DNA from: Streptomyces griseus subsp. griseus
GTDB taxonomy: Bacteria; Actinomycetota; Actinomycetes; Streptomycetales; Streptomycetaceae
Reading direction: 5' to 3'
Length of the DNA stretch: 64,000 nucleotides
Assembly: GCF_003610995.1 (NCBI RefSeq)
Contig: NZ_CP032543.1
Span: 6,448,001-6,512,000, forward strand
Shown: positions 8,764 to 17,787 of the stretch, one piece after another
How the letters are laid out: each line of letters begins with the position of its first letter
Numbering within the stretch: position 1 is the stretch's first letter
Position numbers and translations under genes: made by a program
Notes under the pieces: generated by a model
What the model was told of the DNA's origin: nothing
The model's database searches: none
The model's input: only the letters and a program-made list of their open reading frames with translations

Positions 8764-9124
8764 CACGGGACTCCAGGGTGAGTGACGACTGTGGAGAGCA
8801 GGCGGCGCGCGGCGATGAGGGAGCGGCGCGGGTGCATGCGCGGATGCGTGTCGTGAAGCGCGGTGGCGGGGCGCTGGAAGCACGCCCGGCCGGAAGGGTG
8901 ACGGACTCTGTCCCGGAGTCGCGTCGCACGGGAACTGCCGAACCGACAAGCACTCTGGGTGGCTGCGTCACCAGGCCACCGGAGTCGCGGGGAGTGTGTT
9001 CCCGCTCAGATGAGATTAACCGGCGAGTAACGAGCGCGCCACCCCTGGGTCTCTGTGTGCTGGACCACATCGGCTCCTCCGGCCCCGTCCCCCACGCAGC
9101 GTGTTCATCGATACGCTGAGCGTC
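8764..9124. other. 361-bp divergent intergenic region
   Basis: This region separates the minus-strand dehydrogenase from the plus-strand HEAT-repeat gene and should hold both promoters. An AT-richer island near 9009-9030 reads, on the minus strand, GTTACTCGCCGGTTAATCTC. TTAATC could be a -10 for the dehydrogenase, with a leader of about 250 nt, but the matching -35 is poor. No hairpin, repeat or small gene was recognised. Confidence 0.35.
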
Positions 9125-9691
9125 ATGGATGAGGAACTCCGTTCGCTCCTGGACCGGTTACGGGACGAGGCGGCCGGCTCCGCCGCGTACGACCTGCTCG
9201 TGGCGACCGACGACAACGAGGTGCTGGCCCGGGTCCTGGTGGAGCCCGGGCGCCCGCTGTGGGCCCGTGAGATCGCCGCGTTCCGGCTCGGCTGCGCGGG
9301 CGACCGGCGGGCCTTCGAGGCGCTGGTGCTCCTGCTCAACCACCGCGACCCCGAGCGCTGTGTCTCCGCCTGCCACGCCCTGGCCGAGCTGAACGACCCC
9401 CGCACGTCCAGGGCCGCCGCCGCGCTCGCCACCAACGCGCTGCGCACCGCGTACGCCGTGCACCCGGTGCGCCTGCTCACCATCCTGCGGACCCCGGAAG
9501 CGGTGCCCGCCCTGGTCGCCACCCTCCACCGCCTGCTGGCCCCGGGGGAGCCGCACTGGAGGGTGGCGCTCGCCTGTGTGGAGGGCCTCGGTCAGCTCGG
9601 CGACCGGCGGGCCCGCTCCGTCCTCACCGCGGCCCTTCCGCACCCGCGCCTGGGGACGGCGGCCGAGAAGGCGCTGGGGAGGCTGCGGTAA
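9125..9691 (+). CDS. HEAT-repeat protein with a TTA leucine codon
   Basis: A 188-residue all-helical protein with repeated HEAT-like units such as VLLLNHRDPERCVSACHALAEL, shown here as the segment around residues 65-90, and VALACVEGLGQLGDRRARSVL near residues 150-175. No catalytic motif is visible, so a scaffolding or binding role is likely. Codon 12 (9158-9160) is TTA, very rare in such high-GC genomes and in Streptomyces read only by the bldA tRNA, which suggests developmental control of translation. The ATG at 9125 starts a compact MDEELRSLLDRL helix; the open frame extends 8 codons further upstream. Confidence 0.78.
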   Translation: MDEELRSLLDRLRDEAAGSAAYDLLVATDDNEVLARVLVEPGRPLWAREIAAFRLGCAGDRRAFEALVLLLNHRDPERCVSACHALAELNDPRTSRAAAALATNALRTAYAVHPVRLLTILRTPEAVPALVATLHRLLAPGEPHWRVALACVEGLGQLGDRRARSVLTAALPHPRLGTAAEKALGRLR

Positions 9692-9706
9692 GGGGGCGGC
9701 GTGCGG

Positions 9707-11302
9707 TCAGTGGCGCGGCCCCAGCAGCCCGTGCAGGCGGCTGCCCGCGCTGTTGTCCACCGACTGGGCCGCCGCCTTCGCGGCCGGCAGCGGCTTCGGC
9801 TCCGGGAGCGCCGCGCAGACCGCGTCCGCCTCACCCTCGCCCCGGCCGCGCGGGACGGTCCCGTCGGTCAGATAGGCCGTCAGGTGCTTGTCCAGGCAGG
9901 CGTTGCCGCTGAGCGTGATGCCGTGGTTGCCGCCGCCCTCCTCCACCACGAAGCTGGAGCCCTTCAGCTTGCGGTGCATGGAGACCGCGCCCGCGTACGG
10001 GGTCGCCGCGTCGTCGGTGGCCTGGAGGATCAGGGTCGCCGGGAGGCGGTGGTTGGTGACCTGGACCGGGGCGAGCGGAGCCACCGGCCAGCTCGCGCAC
10101 GGCGCGTTGTACCAGGTGTTGTTCCAGGCCATGAAGGGCGCCTTGTCGTGGATGCGGCGCGTGTCGTTGCGCCAGTCGCTCCAGTGCCGGGGCCAGCCGG
10201 CGTCGCGGCACTGGACGGCGGTGTAGACGGAGTAGCTGTTCCCGCCGCCCGGGCCGGTGGCACCGAAGTTCTCGTACGCCGTCACCAGCGCCTCGGTGTC
10301 CTGGCCGTTCACGTACGCGGCGAACGCCTCGGCGAGGTAGGGCCAGTAGCCGTTGTAGTACCCGCCGGGCAGGAACGTGTCCTCCAGCTCGCTCGCCCCG
10401 ACCCTGCCGCCCGCGGGCTCTGCCGCGACGGCCGCCCGCATCCGGTACCAGGCGGCCTCGACCCCGGCCGGATCGGTGCCGAGCCCGTACACCGCGTCGT
10501 GCTTCGCCACCCAGGCCGCGAACGCCTTGTGGCGGTCGTCGAAGGCGTAGTCCTGGTTGAGGTTGCCCTCGTACCAGACGTCGTCCGGCCCGACCACCGA
10601 GTCCAGGACCAGCCGCCGCACCCGCTCCGGGTGCAGCTTCGCGTAGACCGCGCCCAGGTAGGTGCCGTAAGAGTAACCGAAGTAGTTGATCTGCTCCGAG
10701 CCCAGCGCCCGGCGGATCACATCGAGGTCCTTCGCGGCGCTGACGGTGTCCATGTAGGGCAGCACATCGCCGTGCTTCTCGCCGCAGGCGCGCGCGAAGG
10801 CGGCGGCCCGGTCGCGGTTGATCCGCTCGTCCCGGTAGGAGGCGGGCACCGAGTCCGGGCGCACCGGGTCGGAGTGGCCGGGCAGACAGTTCAGCTTCGG
10901 GGTGCTCTTCCCGACCCCGCGGGGGTCGAACCCGATCACGTCGTACTGCGACGCCACCTTCTTCGGCAGCGCCGAGGCCACGAACCCGGCCATCGACAGA
11001 CCGCTGCCGCCCGGCCCGCCCGGGTTGACCAGCAGCGGGCCCTGGAAGGTCTTCGCGGTGTGCGGGATGCGGGACAGGGCGAGGGTGACCCGGCGGCCCG
11101 CGGGGTCGGCGTGGTCCAGCGGGGCGTCGACCTTGGCGCACTGGAGCGTCGGATGGTTCTCCGTCGGACAGTCGGTCCACGCCAGCTCCGGGGCGGGCGG
11201 TGTGCCCGTCCCGGAGGACGCTGCGGCCGGGGCCGGAGCGCCGGCCAGCAGACCGGCGACCGTCGCACCGGCGGCGACCAGAATTCCTGCACGTTTCGTC
11301 AT
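9707..11302 (-). CDS. Secreted alpha/beta hydrolase, tripeptidyl aminopeptidase type (S33)
   Basis: A 531-residue precursor. A signal peptide (KRAGILVAAGATVAGLLAG to PAAAS) ends near residue 29. The hydrolase core has NPGGPGGSG (oxyanion region), GFDPRGVGKS, the nucleophile elbow GYSYGTYLG, and late Asp and His in ATDDAATPYAGA and EEGGGNHGITL. A C-terminal TAP-like extension follows, as in Streptomyces tripeptidyl aminopeptidases (Tap/SlpD/SlpE family), which remove N-terminal tripeptides from extracellular proteins. The ATG has a perfect GGAGG 4 nt upstream. Monocistronic by context; the stop lies 16 bp from the convergent HEAT gene stop. Confidence 0.92.
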   Translation of the reverse strand: MTKRAGILVAAGATVAGLLAGAPAPAAASSGTGTPPAPELAWTDCPTENHPTLQCAKVDAPLDHADPAGRRVTLALSRIPHTAKTFQGPLLVNPGGPGGSGLSMAGFVASALPKKVASQYDVIGFDPRGVGKSTPKLNCLPGHSDPVRPDSVPASYRDERINRDRAAAFARACGEKHGDVLPYMDTVSAAKDLDVIRRALGSEQINYFGYSYGTYLGAVYAKLHPERVRRLVLDSVVGPDDVWYEGNLNQDYAFDDRHKAFAAWVAKHDAVYGLGTDPAGVEAAWYRMRAAVAAEPAGGRVGASELEDTFLPGGYYNGYWPYLAEAFAAYVNGQDTEALVTAYENFGATGPGGGNSYSVYTAVQCRDAGWPRHWSDWRNDTRRIHDKAPFMAWNNTWYNAPCASWPVAPLAPVQVTNHRLPATLILQATDDAATPYAGAVSMHRKLKGSSFVVEEGGGNHGITLSGNACLDKHLTAYLTDGTVPRGRGEGEADAVCAALPEPKPLPAAKAAAQSVDNSAGSRLHGLLGPRH

Positions 11303-11458
11303 GGGGCCTCCCGAGGCGGAGGGGACACGCCGGCGGTCGGCCGGTCCCCGCCGCATGGTCCCCGAGATCCACGGGTCCGGGGCCGATTCCGCGCGGAGTT
11401 GACCCGTACGGTCACGCGATCGGGTCTGCGGGAGGCTCATAGGGGCGTGTGCGCGGCC

Positions 11459-12493
11459 TCAGAGCAGGGTGAGCTGGGTGGGTCCCGGCTCCGGCTCCTC
11501 CGGTGTCCGGACCGGGGTGATCCGGCGGGCCTCGCCCCGGTGCGCCGGGCCGATCCCGAACTCGTCCGCCAGCTCGTGCACCTGACGGGTGATCCGGCGC
11601 TGGTACCAGGTGGGGGCGTACGCGCCGTCCGCGTACATCCGCTCGTACCTCGGCACCAGATGCGGATGGTGGAGCCCGAGCCACCGCAGGTACCACTCGC
11701 GCGCGCCGGAGCGCAGATGCAGCACCAGCGGGGTCACCGAGGTCGCCCCGGCCGCCGCGATGGCGGAGACGGTGGCGCGCAGCTGCTCCGGACTGTCGCC
11801 GAGGAAGGGGATCACCGGCGCCATCAGGACCGAGCAGCCGATCCCGCTCTCGGTGAGCGCGTGGACGACGTCGAGGCGGCGGCCGGGAGAGGGGGTGCCG
11901 GGTTCGACCGTCCGCCACAGCTCGCGGTCGGTGAAGCCGACGGAGACCGAGACGCCGACCTCGGTGACCTCGGCGGCCTGCCGCAGCAGCTCCAGGTCCC
12001 GCAGGATCAGCGTGCCCTTCGTGAGGATCGAGAAGGGGTTAGCCCGGTCGCGCAGGGCGGTGATGATGCCCGGCATGAGCCGGTACCGTCCCTCCGCCCG
12101 CTGGTAGCAGTCGACGTTGGTGCCCATCGCGATGTGCTCGCCCTGCCAGTGCCGGGAGGCCAGCTCCCGCTGGAGCAGCTCGGCGGCGTTGGTCTTGACG
12201 ACGATCTGGGAGTCGAACCCGATGCCGGTGTCCAGGTCCAGATAGCTGTGCGTCTTACGGGCGAAGCAGTACACACAGGCGTGCGAGCAGCCCCGGTAGG
12301 GGTTCACCGTCCATTCGAACGGCATCCGTGAGGCCCCGGGCACCCGGTTCAGGATCGAACGGGCCCGGATCTCATGGAACGTGATGCCCCGGAATTCCGG
12401 GGTGTCGAAGGTGCGCGTGGTCACCGCGTCCGCGGCGAAGAGCGCGCTGTTGCCGGTCATGGAGCGGTTTTCGACCAGATTGTCCCAGCGCAT
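11459..12493 (-). CDS. Radical SAM protein of the Rv2578c/spore photoproduct lyase-like family
   Basis: A 344-residue protein. The [4Fe-4S]-binding cysteines lie in RGCSHACVYCFAR (CxxxCxxC) near residue 70. TNVDCYQRAEGRYRLMPGI and TKGTLILRDLELL are typical of the Rv2578c-like radical SAM group related to spore photoproduct lyase. AdoMet radical chemistry is expected but the substrate is unknown for this group. The ATG is well placed behind GAGGAGGCGTCC. It is divergent from the SRPBCC gene, and the 149-bp gap holds both promoters. Confidence 0.9.
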   Translation of the reverse strand: MRWDNLVENRSMTGNSALFAADAVTTRTFDTPEFRGITFHEIRARSILNRVPGASRMPFEWTVNPYRGCSHACVYCFARKTHSYLDLDTGIGFDSQIVVKTNAAELLQRELASRHWQGEHIAMGTNVDCYQRAEGRYRLMPGIITALRDRANPFSILTKGTLILRDLELLRQAAEVTEVGVSVSVGFTDRELWRTVEPGTPSPGRRLDVVHALTESGIGCSVLMAPVIPFLGDSPEQLRATVSAIAAAGATSVTPLVLHLRSGAREWYLRWLGLHHPHLVPRYERMYADGAYAPTWYQRRITRQVHELADEFGIGPAHRGEARRITPVRTPEEPEPGPTQLTLL

Positions 12494-12642
12494 GGACGCC
12501 TCCTCGGTAGCACTGGCCACAGAATAGAACACTTGTTCCCTTGATCGTGCGAGCCGTACCACCGGCCCCGATTTTGAACGGGGCACCCGAGGTGGTTGGC
12601 TCAGCTCACCCCCCGGAATCACGGACTGCTGGAGGAACACCC

Positions 12643-13086
12643 ATGGCGCAGGTCGAGGCCACCACGGAGCGGATCATCGCGGCGGACGCAGAGGCGGTGT
12701 TCGACGCCCTGGCCGACTACAAGGACGTCCGCGGCAAGGTGCTGACCCCGCACTTCAGCGAGTACGAGGTCCGGGAGGGCGGTGACGGCGAGGGCACTCT
12801 CGTCCACTGGAAGCTCCAGGCGACCAGCAAGCGGGTCCGCGACTGCCTGCTGGAGGTCACCGAGCCGACCGACGGCCAACTCGTCGAGAAGGACCGCAAC
12901 TCCTCCATGGTCACCACCTGGACCGTCACCCCGGCCGGTGAGGGGAAGTCCAAGGCCGTCGTCACCACCGTCTGGGACGGCGCCGGCGGCATCGGCGGCT
13001 TCTTCGAGCGGACCTTCGCCCCCAAGGGCCTCGGCCGGATCTACGACGAGCTGCTCCAGAACCTCGCCACCGAGGTCGAGAAGTAG
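12643..13086 (+). CDS. SRPBCC-family (START/polyketide-cyclase-like) protein
   Basis: A 147-residue single-domain protein with the helix-grip features of the SRPBCC superfamily: an N-terminal strand with VEATTERIIAADAEAVFDALADY, here noted as spanning residues 3-25, a central beta sheet, and a long C-terminal helix (GLGRIYDELLQNLATEVEK). Members bind hydrophobic ligands or act as cyclases; no catalytic residue can be assigned. GGAGGAAC precedes the ATG by 5-6 nt. It appears to be a single-gene unit ended by the hairpin just downstream. Confidence 0.85.
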   Translation: MAQVEATTERIIAADAEAVFDALADYKDVRGKVLTPHFSEYEVREGGDGEGTLVHWKLQATSKRVRDCLLEVTEPTDGQLVEKDRNSSMVTTWTVTPAGEGKSKAVVTTVWDGAGGIGGFFERTFAPKGLGRIYDELLQNLATEVEK

Positions 13087-13099
13087 GTCCCGCATGTAC

Positions 13100-13122
13100 G
13101 CCGGGCCCTCGAACGGCCCGGC
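13100..13122 (+). terminator. Hairpin after the SRPBCC gene
   Basis: GCCGGGCC (13100-13107) and GGCCCGGC (13115-13122) form a perfect 8-bp GC stem with a 7-nt loop, 13 bp after the stop codon. There is no T-run, which is common in high-GC actinobacterial terminators. Confidence 0.5.
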
Positions 13123-13306
13123 TCCCGCAGGTCGGCCGGCCTCACCGGAACGGGTGGTTTTCCGGGGTGGCCGGTTGTGCGCCGTAGTGGCTCCCACCGG
13201 CGCATAAGCCCTTCGTACGCGCCCTGCGCGCCCCTCATCCCGTTTGCCCTGCCTTGCCCCGCGATGCGAGAAAGGGCGGCGCAGATGCGACGAAGGGGAG
13301 CGTTAC

Positions 13307-15727
13307 GTGGTGGGCGGTATCACGCTGGTGAAGGACGGGCCCGACGGCGCTGCCGCTCCCCTGGAGGAGCCGCCACCGCCACCTGCCGGTCCCGGCCCGC
13401 TCCCGGCGGCCGAGGAGACCGGCCCCCGTCAGGTCCGCATGGTCTTCCTCGGGCTGATGCTCACCCTGCTGCTCGCGGCTCTCGACCAGATGATCGTCGC
13501 GACCGCCCTGCCGAGGATCGTCGGTGAGCTGCACGGCCTGGAGAAGATGTCCTGGGCGGTCACCGCCTACCTCCTCGCCTCCACCATCGTCCTGCCGCTC
13601 TACGGCAAGCTCGGCGACCTCTTCGGCCGCAAGGGCGTCTTCCAGTTCGCGATCGTCGTCTTCGTCATCGGTTCCGCCCTGGCCGGCTGGTCGCGGACCA
13701 TGGACGAGCTGATCGCCTTCCGCGCCCTCCAGGGCATCGGCGGCGGCGGTCTCATGATCGGCGTCCAGGCGATCATCGCGGACATCGTCCCGCCCCGGGA
13801 GCGCGGCCGCTACATGGGCCTGATCGGCGCGGTCTTCGGCCTCGCCTCGGTCGCCGGACCGCTGCTCGGCGGCTTCTTCACCGACCACGCCTCCTGGCGC
13901 TGGTGCTTCTACATCAACGTGCCGTTCGGACTGGTCACCTTCGCCGTGATCGCCGTCGTGCTGAAGCTCCCCAGGCCCGCCGTACGTCCCCGACTCGACG
14001 TCCTGGGAGCGGTGCTGCTGGCTGCCGCCTCCACCTGCCTGGTCCTGGTGACCAGTTGGGGCGGAACGGAGTACGCCTGGGGCTCGCGCACCATCCTGGG
14101 CCTGTCGGCGGGGGCCGTCGTCACGACGCTCCTCTTCGTCGCGGTGGAGCACCGCGCGGCCGAACCGATCATCCCGCTGCGGCTGTTCCGCGACTCCGTC
14201 TTCAACATCACCGGCCTGATCGGCGCGGTCGTCGGCGTCGCGCTCTTCGGCGCCGCCAGCTATCTGCCGACCTACCTCCAGATGGTGGACGGGGCCAGCG
14301 CCACCGAGTCCGGACTGCTGATGCTCCCGATGATGCTCGGCATCGTCGGCGGCTCCATCGTCTCCGGCCAGCTCATCACCCGTACCGGCCGCTACCGCGT
14401 CTACCCCATCGTCGGCAGCGCCGTCTCCGTCGTCGGCATGTGGCTGCTCTCGGGGCTGGAACGGGGCACCTCCCGGCTGGAGTACAGCCTCTGGCAGGCC
14501 GTCCTCGGTACCGGCATCGGGCTGGTCATGTCGGTCCTGGTCCTCGCCGTGCAGAACTCCGTACGCCCCGCCGACCTCGGCACCGCCACCAGCGCCAACA
14601 ACTACTTCCGGCAGATCGGCGGCAGCGTCGGCGCCGCCATCTTCGGCACGCTGTTCGCCGGGCGGCTCTCCGACGCCCTCGGCCTCCGCCTGCCCACCGG
14701 CGTGGAGCTGCCCGCGCCCGAGTCGATCACCCCGCAGATCGTCCACGCGATGGAGCCCGCGCTGCGCGACGCCTACATCCAGGCATACGTCGACGCGATG
14801 CCCCGCATCTTCCTCTACCTCGTGCCGGTGCTCGTCCTCGGCCTGATCCTCGCCTTCTTCCTCAAGGAGAAACCGCTGGTGTCCCACCACAGCCCCGAAG
14901 CGGCCACCGAGCCCTCGCCGATCCCCGCCGCCCGCACCGACTCCGGCCGGAGCACCGGTGGCCATCTCCCGGGCGTGCCCGTCAGCGGCAGCGTCCAGCA
15001 CCCGGACGGTACGAAGGTGGACCGGGCCGCCCTCACGCTCATCGACGTCCAGGGGCAGCAGATCGGGCGCGGGGCCAGCGGCGCGGACGGCCGGTACGCG
15101 CTGAGCGTGCCGGGCGCCGGATCGTACGTCCTCATCGCCGCGGCCGGGGGCCATCAGCCGCAGGCCGTCAGCGTCACCGTGGGCGACCGTCCCGTGGAGC
15201 TGGACGTGGTCCTCGGCGGCGCCGGACGGCTCGCGGGGTCCGTCCTGACGGCCGACGGTGTGCCGGTCCGGGACGCGGCCGTCACCCTCACCGACGTACG
15301 CGGCGAGGTCGTCGCCTCCACCCGCACCGGGCGCGAGGGCGGCTACGTCATCACCGAGCTGGTCGCGGGCGAGTACACCCTCGCCGCCAGCGCTCCCGCC
15401 TACCGCCCCGCCGCCCTCCCGGTCAGCGTCCAGGCGGCCCGCGAGACCCGGCAGGACATCGAGCTGGCGGGCGGTGCCGTGCTGCGCGGCGTGGTCCGGG
15501 CCACCGGCGGCCGGCCGGTGGAGGACGCCCGGGTCACGCTGCTGGACGCGGCGGGCAACGTGGTGGACACGCTCACCACGGGCGCCGACGGCTCGTTCCG
15601 GTTCGTGGACCTGTCCTCCGGCGAGTACACGGTGATCGCCGCCGGATACCCGCCGGTCGCCACGGTGCTCCAGGTGGCGGGCGGCGGCCGCACGGAACGG
15701 GACCTCCAGCTGGGCCACGAGGACTGA
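13307..15727 (+). CDS. MFS drug exporter (14-TM, DHA2 type) fused to three carboxypeptidase-regulatory-like repeats
   Basis: An 806-residue protein. Residues about 40-525 are a 14-helix EmrB/QacA-type H+ antiporter: [17 protein letters not shown] (motif D1), [14 protein letters not shown] (motif A) and [16 protein letters not shown] are visible. Residues about 560-806 are three tandem beta-sandwich repeats of the CarboxypepD_reg/CnaB-like class ([54 protein letters not shown]), each ending in a GxYxL-type strand. The GTG start has AGGGGAG 6 nt upstream; an ATG at 13244 is in frame but lacks a site. The exported compound is unknown. Confidence 0.92.
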   Translation: MVGGITLVKDGPDGAAAPLEEPPPPPAGPGPLPAAEETGPRQVRMVFLGLMLTLLLAALDQMIVATALPRIVGELHGLEKMSWAVTAYLLASTIVLPLYGKLGDLFGRKGVFQFAIVVFVIGSALAGWSRTMDELIAFRALQGIGGGGLMIGVQAIIADIVPPRERGRYMGLIGAVFGLASVAGPLLGGFFTDHASWRWCFYINVPFGLVTFAVIAVVLKLPRPAVRPRLDVLGAVLLAAASTCLVLVTSWGGTEYAWGSRTILGLSAGAVVTTLLFVAVEHRAAEPIIPLRLFRDSVFNITGLIGAVVGVALFGAASYLPTYLQMVDGASATESGLLMLPMMLGIVGGSIVSGQLITRTGRYRVYPIVGSAVSVVGMWLLSGLERGTSRLEYSLWQAVLGTGIGLVMSVLVLAVQNSVRPADLGTATSANNYFRQIGGSVGAAIFGTLFAGRLSDALGLRLPTGVELPAPESITPQIVHAMEPALRDAYIQAYVDAMPRIFLYLVPVLVLGLILAFFLKEKPLVSHHSPEAATEPSPIPAARTDSGRSTGGHLPGVPVSGSVQHPDGTKVDRAALTLIDVQGQQIGRGASGADGRYALSVPGAGSYVLIAAAGGHQPQAVSVTVGDRPVELDVVLGGAGRLAGSVLTADGVPVRDAAVTLTDVRGEVVASTRTGREGGYVITELVAGEYTLAASAPAYRPAALPVSVQAARETRQDIELAGGAVLRGVVRATGGRPVEDARVTLLDAAGNVVDTLTTGADGSFRFVDLSSGEYTVIAAGYPPVATVLQVAGGGRTERDLQLGHED

Positions 15728-15734
15728 GGCGTAC

Positions 15735-15789
15735 GGGGTGGGCCGACCCTTCGAGCCCGGTGCGGGCCTCCGAGGCCTCAGCCCACCCC
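15735..15789. terminator. Bidirectional hairpin between convergent genes
   Basis: GGGGTGGGC (15735-15743) pairs perfectly with GCCCACCCC (15781-15789); the loop is 37 nt. It lies between the MFS stop and the LysR stop, and its right arm includes the last codons of the LysR gene. Confidence 0.4.
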
Positions 15790-16689
15790 CGCCTCCCGCA
15801 CCGCGTCCTCCCGCACCAGCCGCATCAGCGCCCGCGCCCCCGGGCTCAGGCTCCGCACCGCCGGAAGCACCACCACGCTCTCGTACACGGCCTGCCGCCC
15901 GCCCGCGGGCGCCACCTCCACCGCGAGCAGCCGGGCCGCCTCCGGCTTGCGGGAGAAGTGGTGCGGCACCACCGCGATCCCCAGCCCCTCCTGCACCAGC
16001 TCCAGCAGGCTGTGCACGTCGTTGACCTCCAGGCCCACCGTCCGCCGGACCCCCGCCGCCGCGAACGCCTCGTCCGCCGCCCGCCGAGGCCCCCAGTCCG
16101 GGTGGAAGTCGATGAACGACTCACCCGGCAGCTCCTCCCACGCCACCTCGCCCCGCCCGGCGAACCGGTGCCCCGCCGCACACAGCACCACCATCGGCTC
16201 CCGCGCCAGTGGCATCAGCTCCCCGCGCCACTCCGCCGGGCTGACGGTGGCGGCGAACGCCAGGTCCAGCCGCCCGCCCGCCACCCCGTCCAGCAGACTG
16301 CTCGTCCCCTCCTGGCGCAGCCGCAGCTCCAGCTGCGGGTGCTCCCGGTGGAACGCGGCCAGCAGCCGGGCCGGGCTCACCCCCGCCACGCACTGTTCGA
16401 CGCCCACCGTCAACGTCCCGCGCAGCAGCCCCCGCACGGCATCGACCGCGTCCCGCGCCGCCCGCGCCCCCGCCAGCGTGCGCTCCGCCTCCACCAGCAG
16501 CGCCCGCCCCGCCTCGGTGAGCCGGACCGTCCGCGTGGTGCGGGAGAACAGCGGGGTCCGCAGCTCCTGCTCCAGGGCCCGTACGGAGGCGGAGAGGCCG
16601 GACTGGGAGACGGCGAGGCGCTCGGCGGCGCGGGTGAAGTGCTGCTCCTCGGCGACGGCGACGAAGTGCTCCAGCTGACGCAGTTCCAT
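15778..16689 (-). CDS. LysR-family transcriptional regulator
   Basis: A 303-residue protein with the N-terminal winged HTH of LysR proteins (MELRQLEHFVAVAEEQHF, then RAAERLAVSQSGLSASVRALE) and a periplasmic-binding-like effector domain (residues about 90-295). It is transcribed divergently from the aldo/keto reductase gene across a 112-bp gap, the usual arrangement for a LysR regulator and its target. The inducer is unknown. Confidence 0.92.
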   Translation of the reverse strand: MELRQLEHFVAVAEEQHFTRAAERLAVSQSGLSASVRALEQELRTPLFSRTTRTVRLTEAGRALLVEAERTLAGARAARDAVDAVRGLLRGTLTVGVEQCVAGVSPARLLAAFHREHPQLELRLRQEGTSSLLDGVAGGRLDLAFAATVSPAEWRGELMPLAREPMVVLCAAGHRFAGRGEVAWEELPGESFIDFHPDWGPRRAADEAFAAAGVRRTVGLEVNDVHSLLELVQEGLGIAVVPHHFSRKPEAARLLAVEVAPAGGRQAVYESVVVLPAVRSLSPGARALMRLVREDAVREAGVG

Positions 16690-16801
16690 GATTGAGGACT
16701 GTAGGTGATGAATCCGAGCGGAATCTCCTGTTGGACTGCTGGATCCATCTACGGAAGCCTGGGCGCCGTCCCTCCGTCCCTCTCCCCGCGGAGCCTTTCG
16801 T

Positions 16802-17781
16802 ATGTACCTGCCGTCCGCCGACCGCTACTCCGCCATGCCCTACCGCCGCACCGGCCGCAGCGGCCTCCTGCTGCCCGCGCTCTCCCTCGGCCTCTGGCAC
16901 AACTTCGGCGGCGACCGCACCCCCGAGACGCAGGGCGCCATCCTGCGCCGCGCGTTCGACCTGGGCATCACCCACTTCGACCTGGCCAACAACTACGGCC
17001 CGCCGCCCGGCTCCGCCGAACTCACCCTGGGCCGCGCCCTCGCCACCGACTTCGCCCACCTCCGGGACGAGCTGGTCATCTCCACCAAGGCCGGCTACGA
17101 CATGTGGGACGGCCCGTACGGGGAGTGGGGCTCGCGGAAGTACCTGCGCGCCTCCCAGAGCCTGAAGCGCCTGGGCGTCGAGTACGTCGACATCTTCTAC
17201 TCCCACCGCCCCGACCCCGACACCCCGCTCGAAGAGACGATGGGCGCCCTCGACAGCGCCGTACGCCAGGGCAAGGCCCTCTACGCCGGCCTCTCCAACT
17301 ACTCCGCCGAGCAGACCCGTGAGGCCGCCGCGATCCTCCAGGACCTCGGCACGCCCCTGCTCATCCACCAGCCCCGCTACTCGATGCTGGACCGCCGCCC
17401 GAGGACGGGCTGCTCACCGCACTGGACGAGCTGGGCGTCGGCTCCATCGCCTACTCCCCGCTGGAGCAGGGCCTCCTCACCGACCGCTATCTGGACGGCG
17501 TCCCGGCCGGTTCCCGGGCGGCGGGCGACAGCCCCTTCCTGACGTCCGACGCCCGCACGCCCCAGCTGGTGGAGCGGCTGCGCGCCCTGGACGCGGTGGC
17601 CGAGGAGCGCGGCCAGTCCCTCGCCCAGCTGGCCCTGGCGTGGGTGCTGCGCGGCGGCCGCCTCACCTCGGCCGTGGTCGGGGCGAGCAGCGTCACCCAG
17701 CTGGAGAACAGCGTGGCGGCCGTCGCGAACCTGGAGTTCACGGCGGACGAGCTGGAGCGGATCGAGGAACTGCTCCGCTGA
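16802..17781 (+). pseudogene. Aldo/keto reductase (YghZ/GpR-like) broken by a 1-base loss
   Basis: The first frame (16802-17542) encodes a normal AKR N-terminus: HFDLANNYGPP (catalytic Tyr), VISTKAGYDMWDGPYG (Lys) and IFYSHRPDPDTPLEETM (His region), up to HQPRYSMLDRR near 17395. From about 17400 the protein continues in another frame as EDGLLTALDELGVGSIAYSP and on to LEFTADELERIEELLR, stopping at 17781. Adding one base in the CCGCCGCCCG stretch (17392-17401) restores a roughly 326-residue protein, the normal YghZ-type length. Such enzymes reduce aldehydes such as L-glyceraldehyde 3-phosphate or methylglyoxal. It is either a real frameshift or a sequence error; I favour the latter because similar losses recur in the window. 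Confidence 0.85.
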
Positions 17782-17787
17782 GGGGGC

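Noticed and set aside
13235..15718. An 827-codon minus-strand open frame opposite the MFS gene
   Set aside because: It mirrors the codon pattern of the plus-strand transporter, is rich in Gly/Asp/His/Arg with no recognisable domain, and is a usual antisense shadow in very GC-rich DNA.
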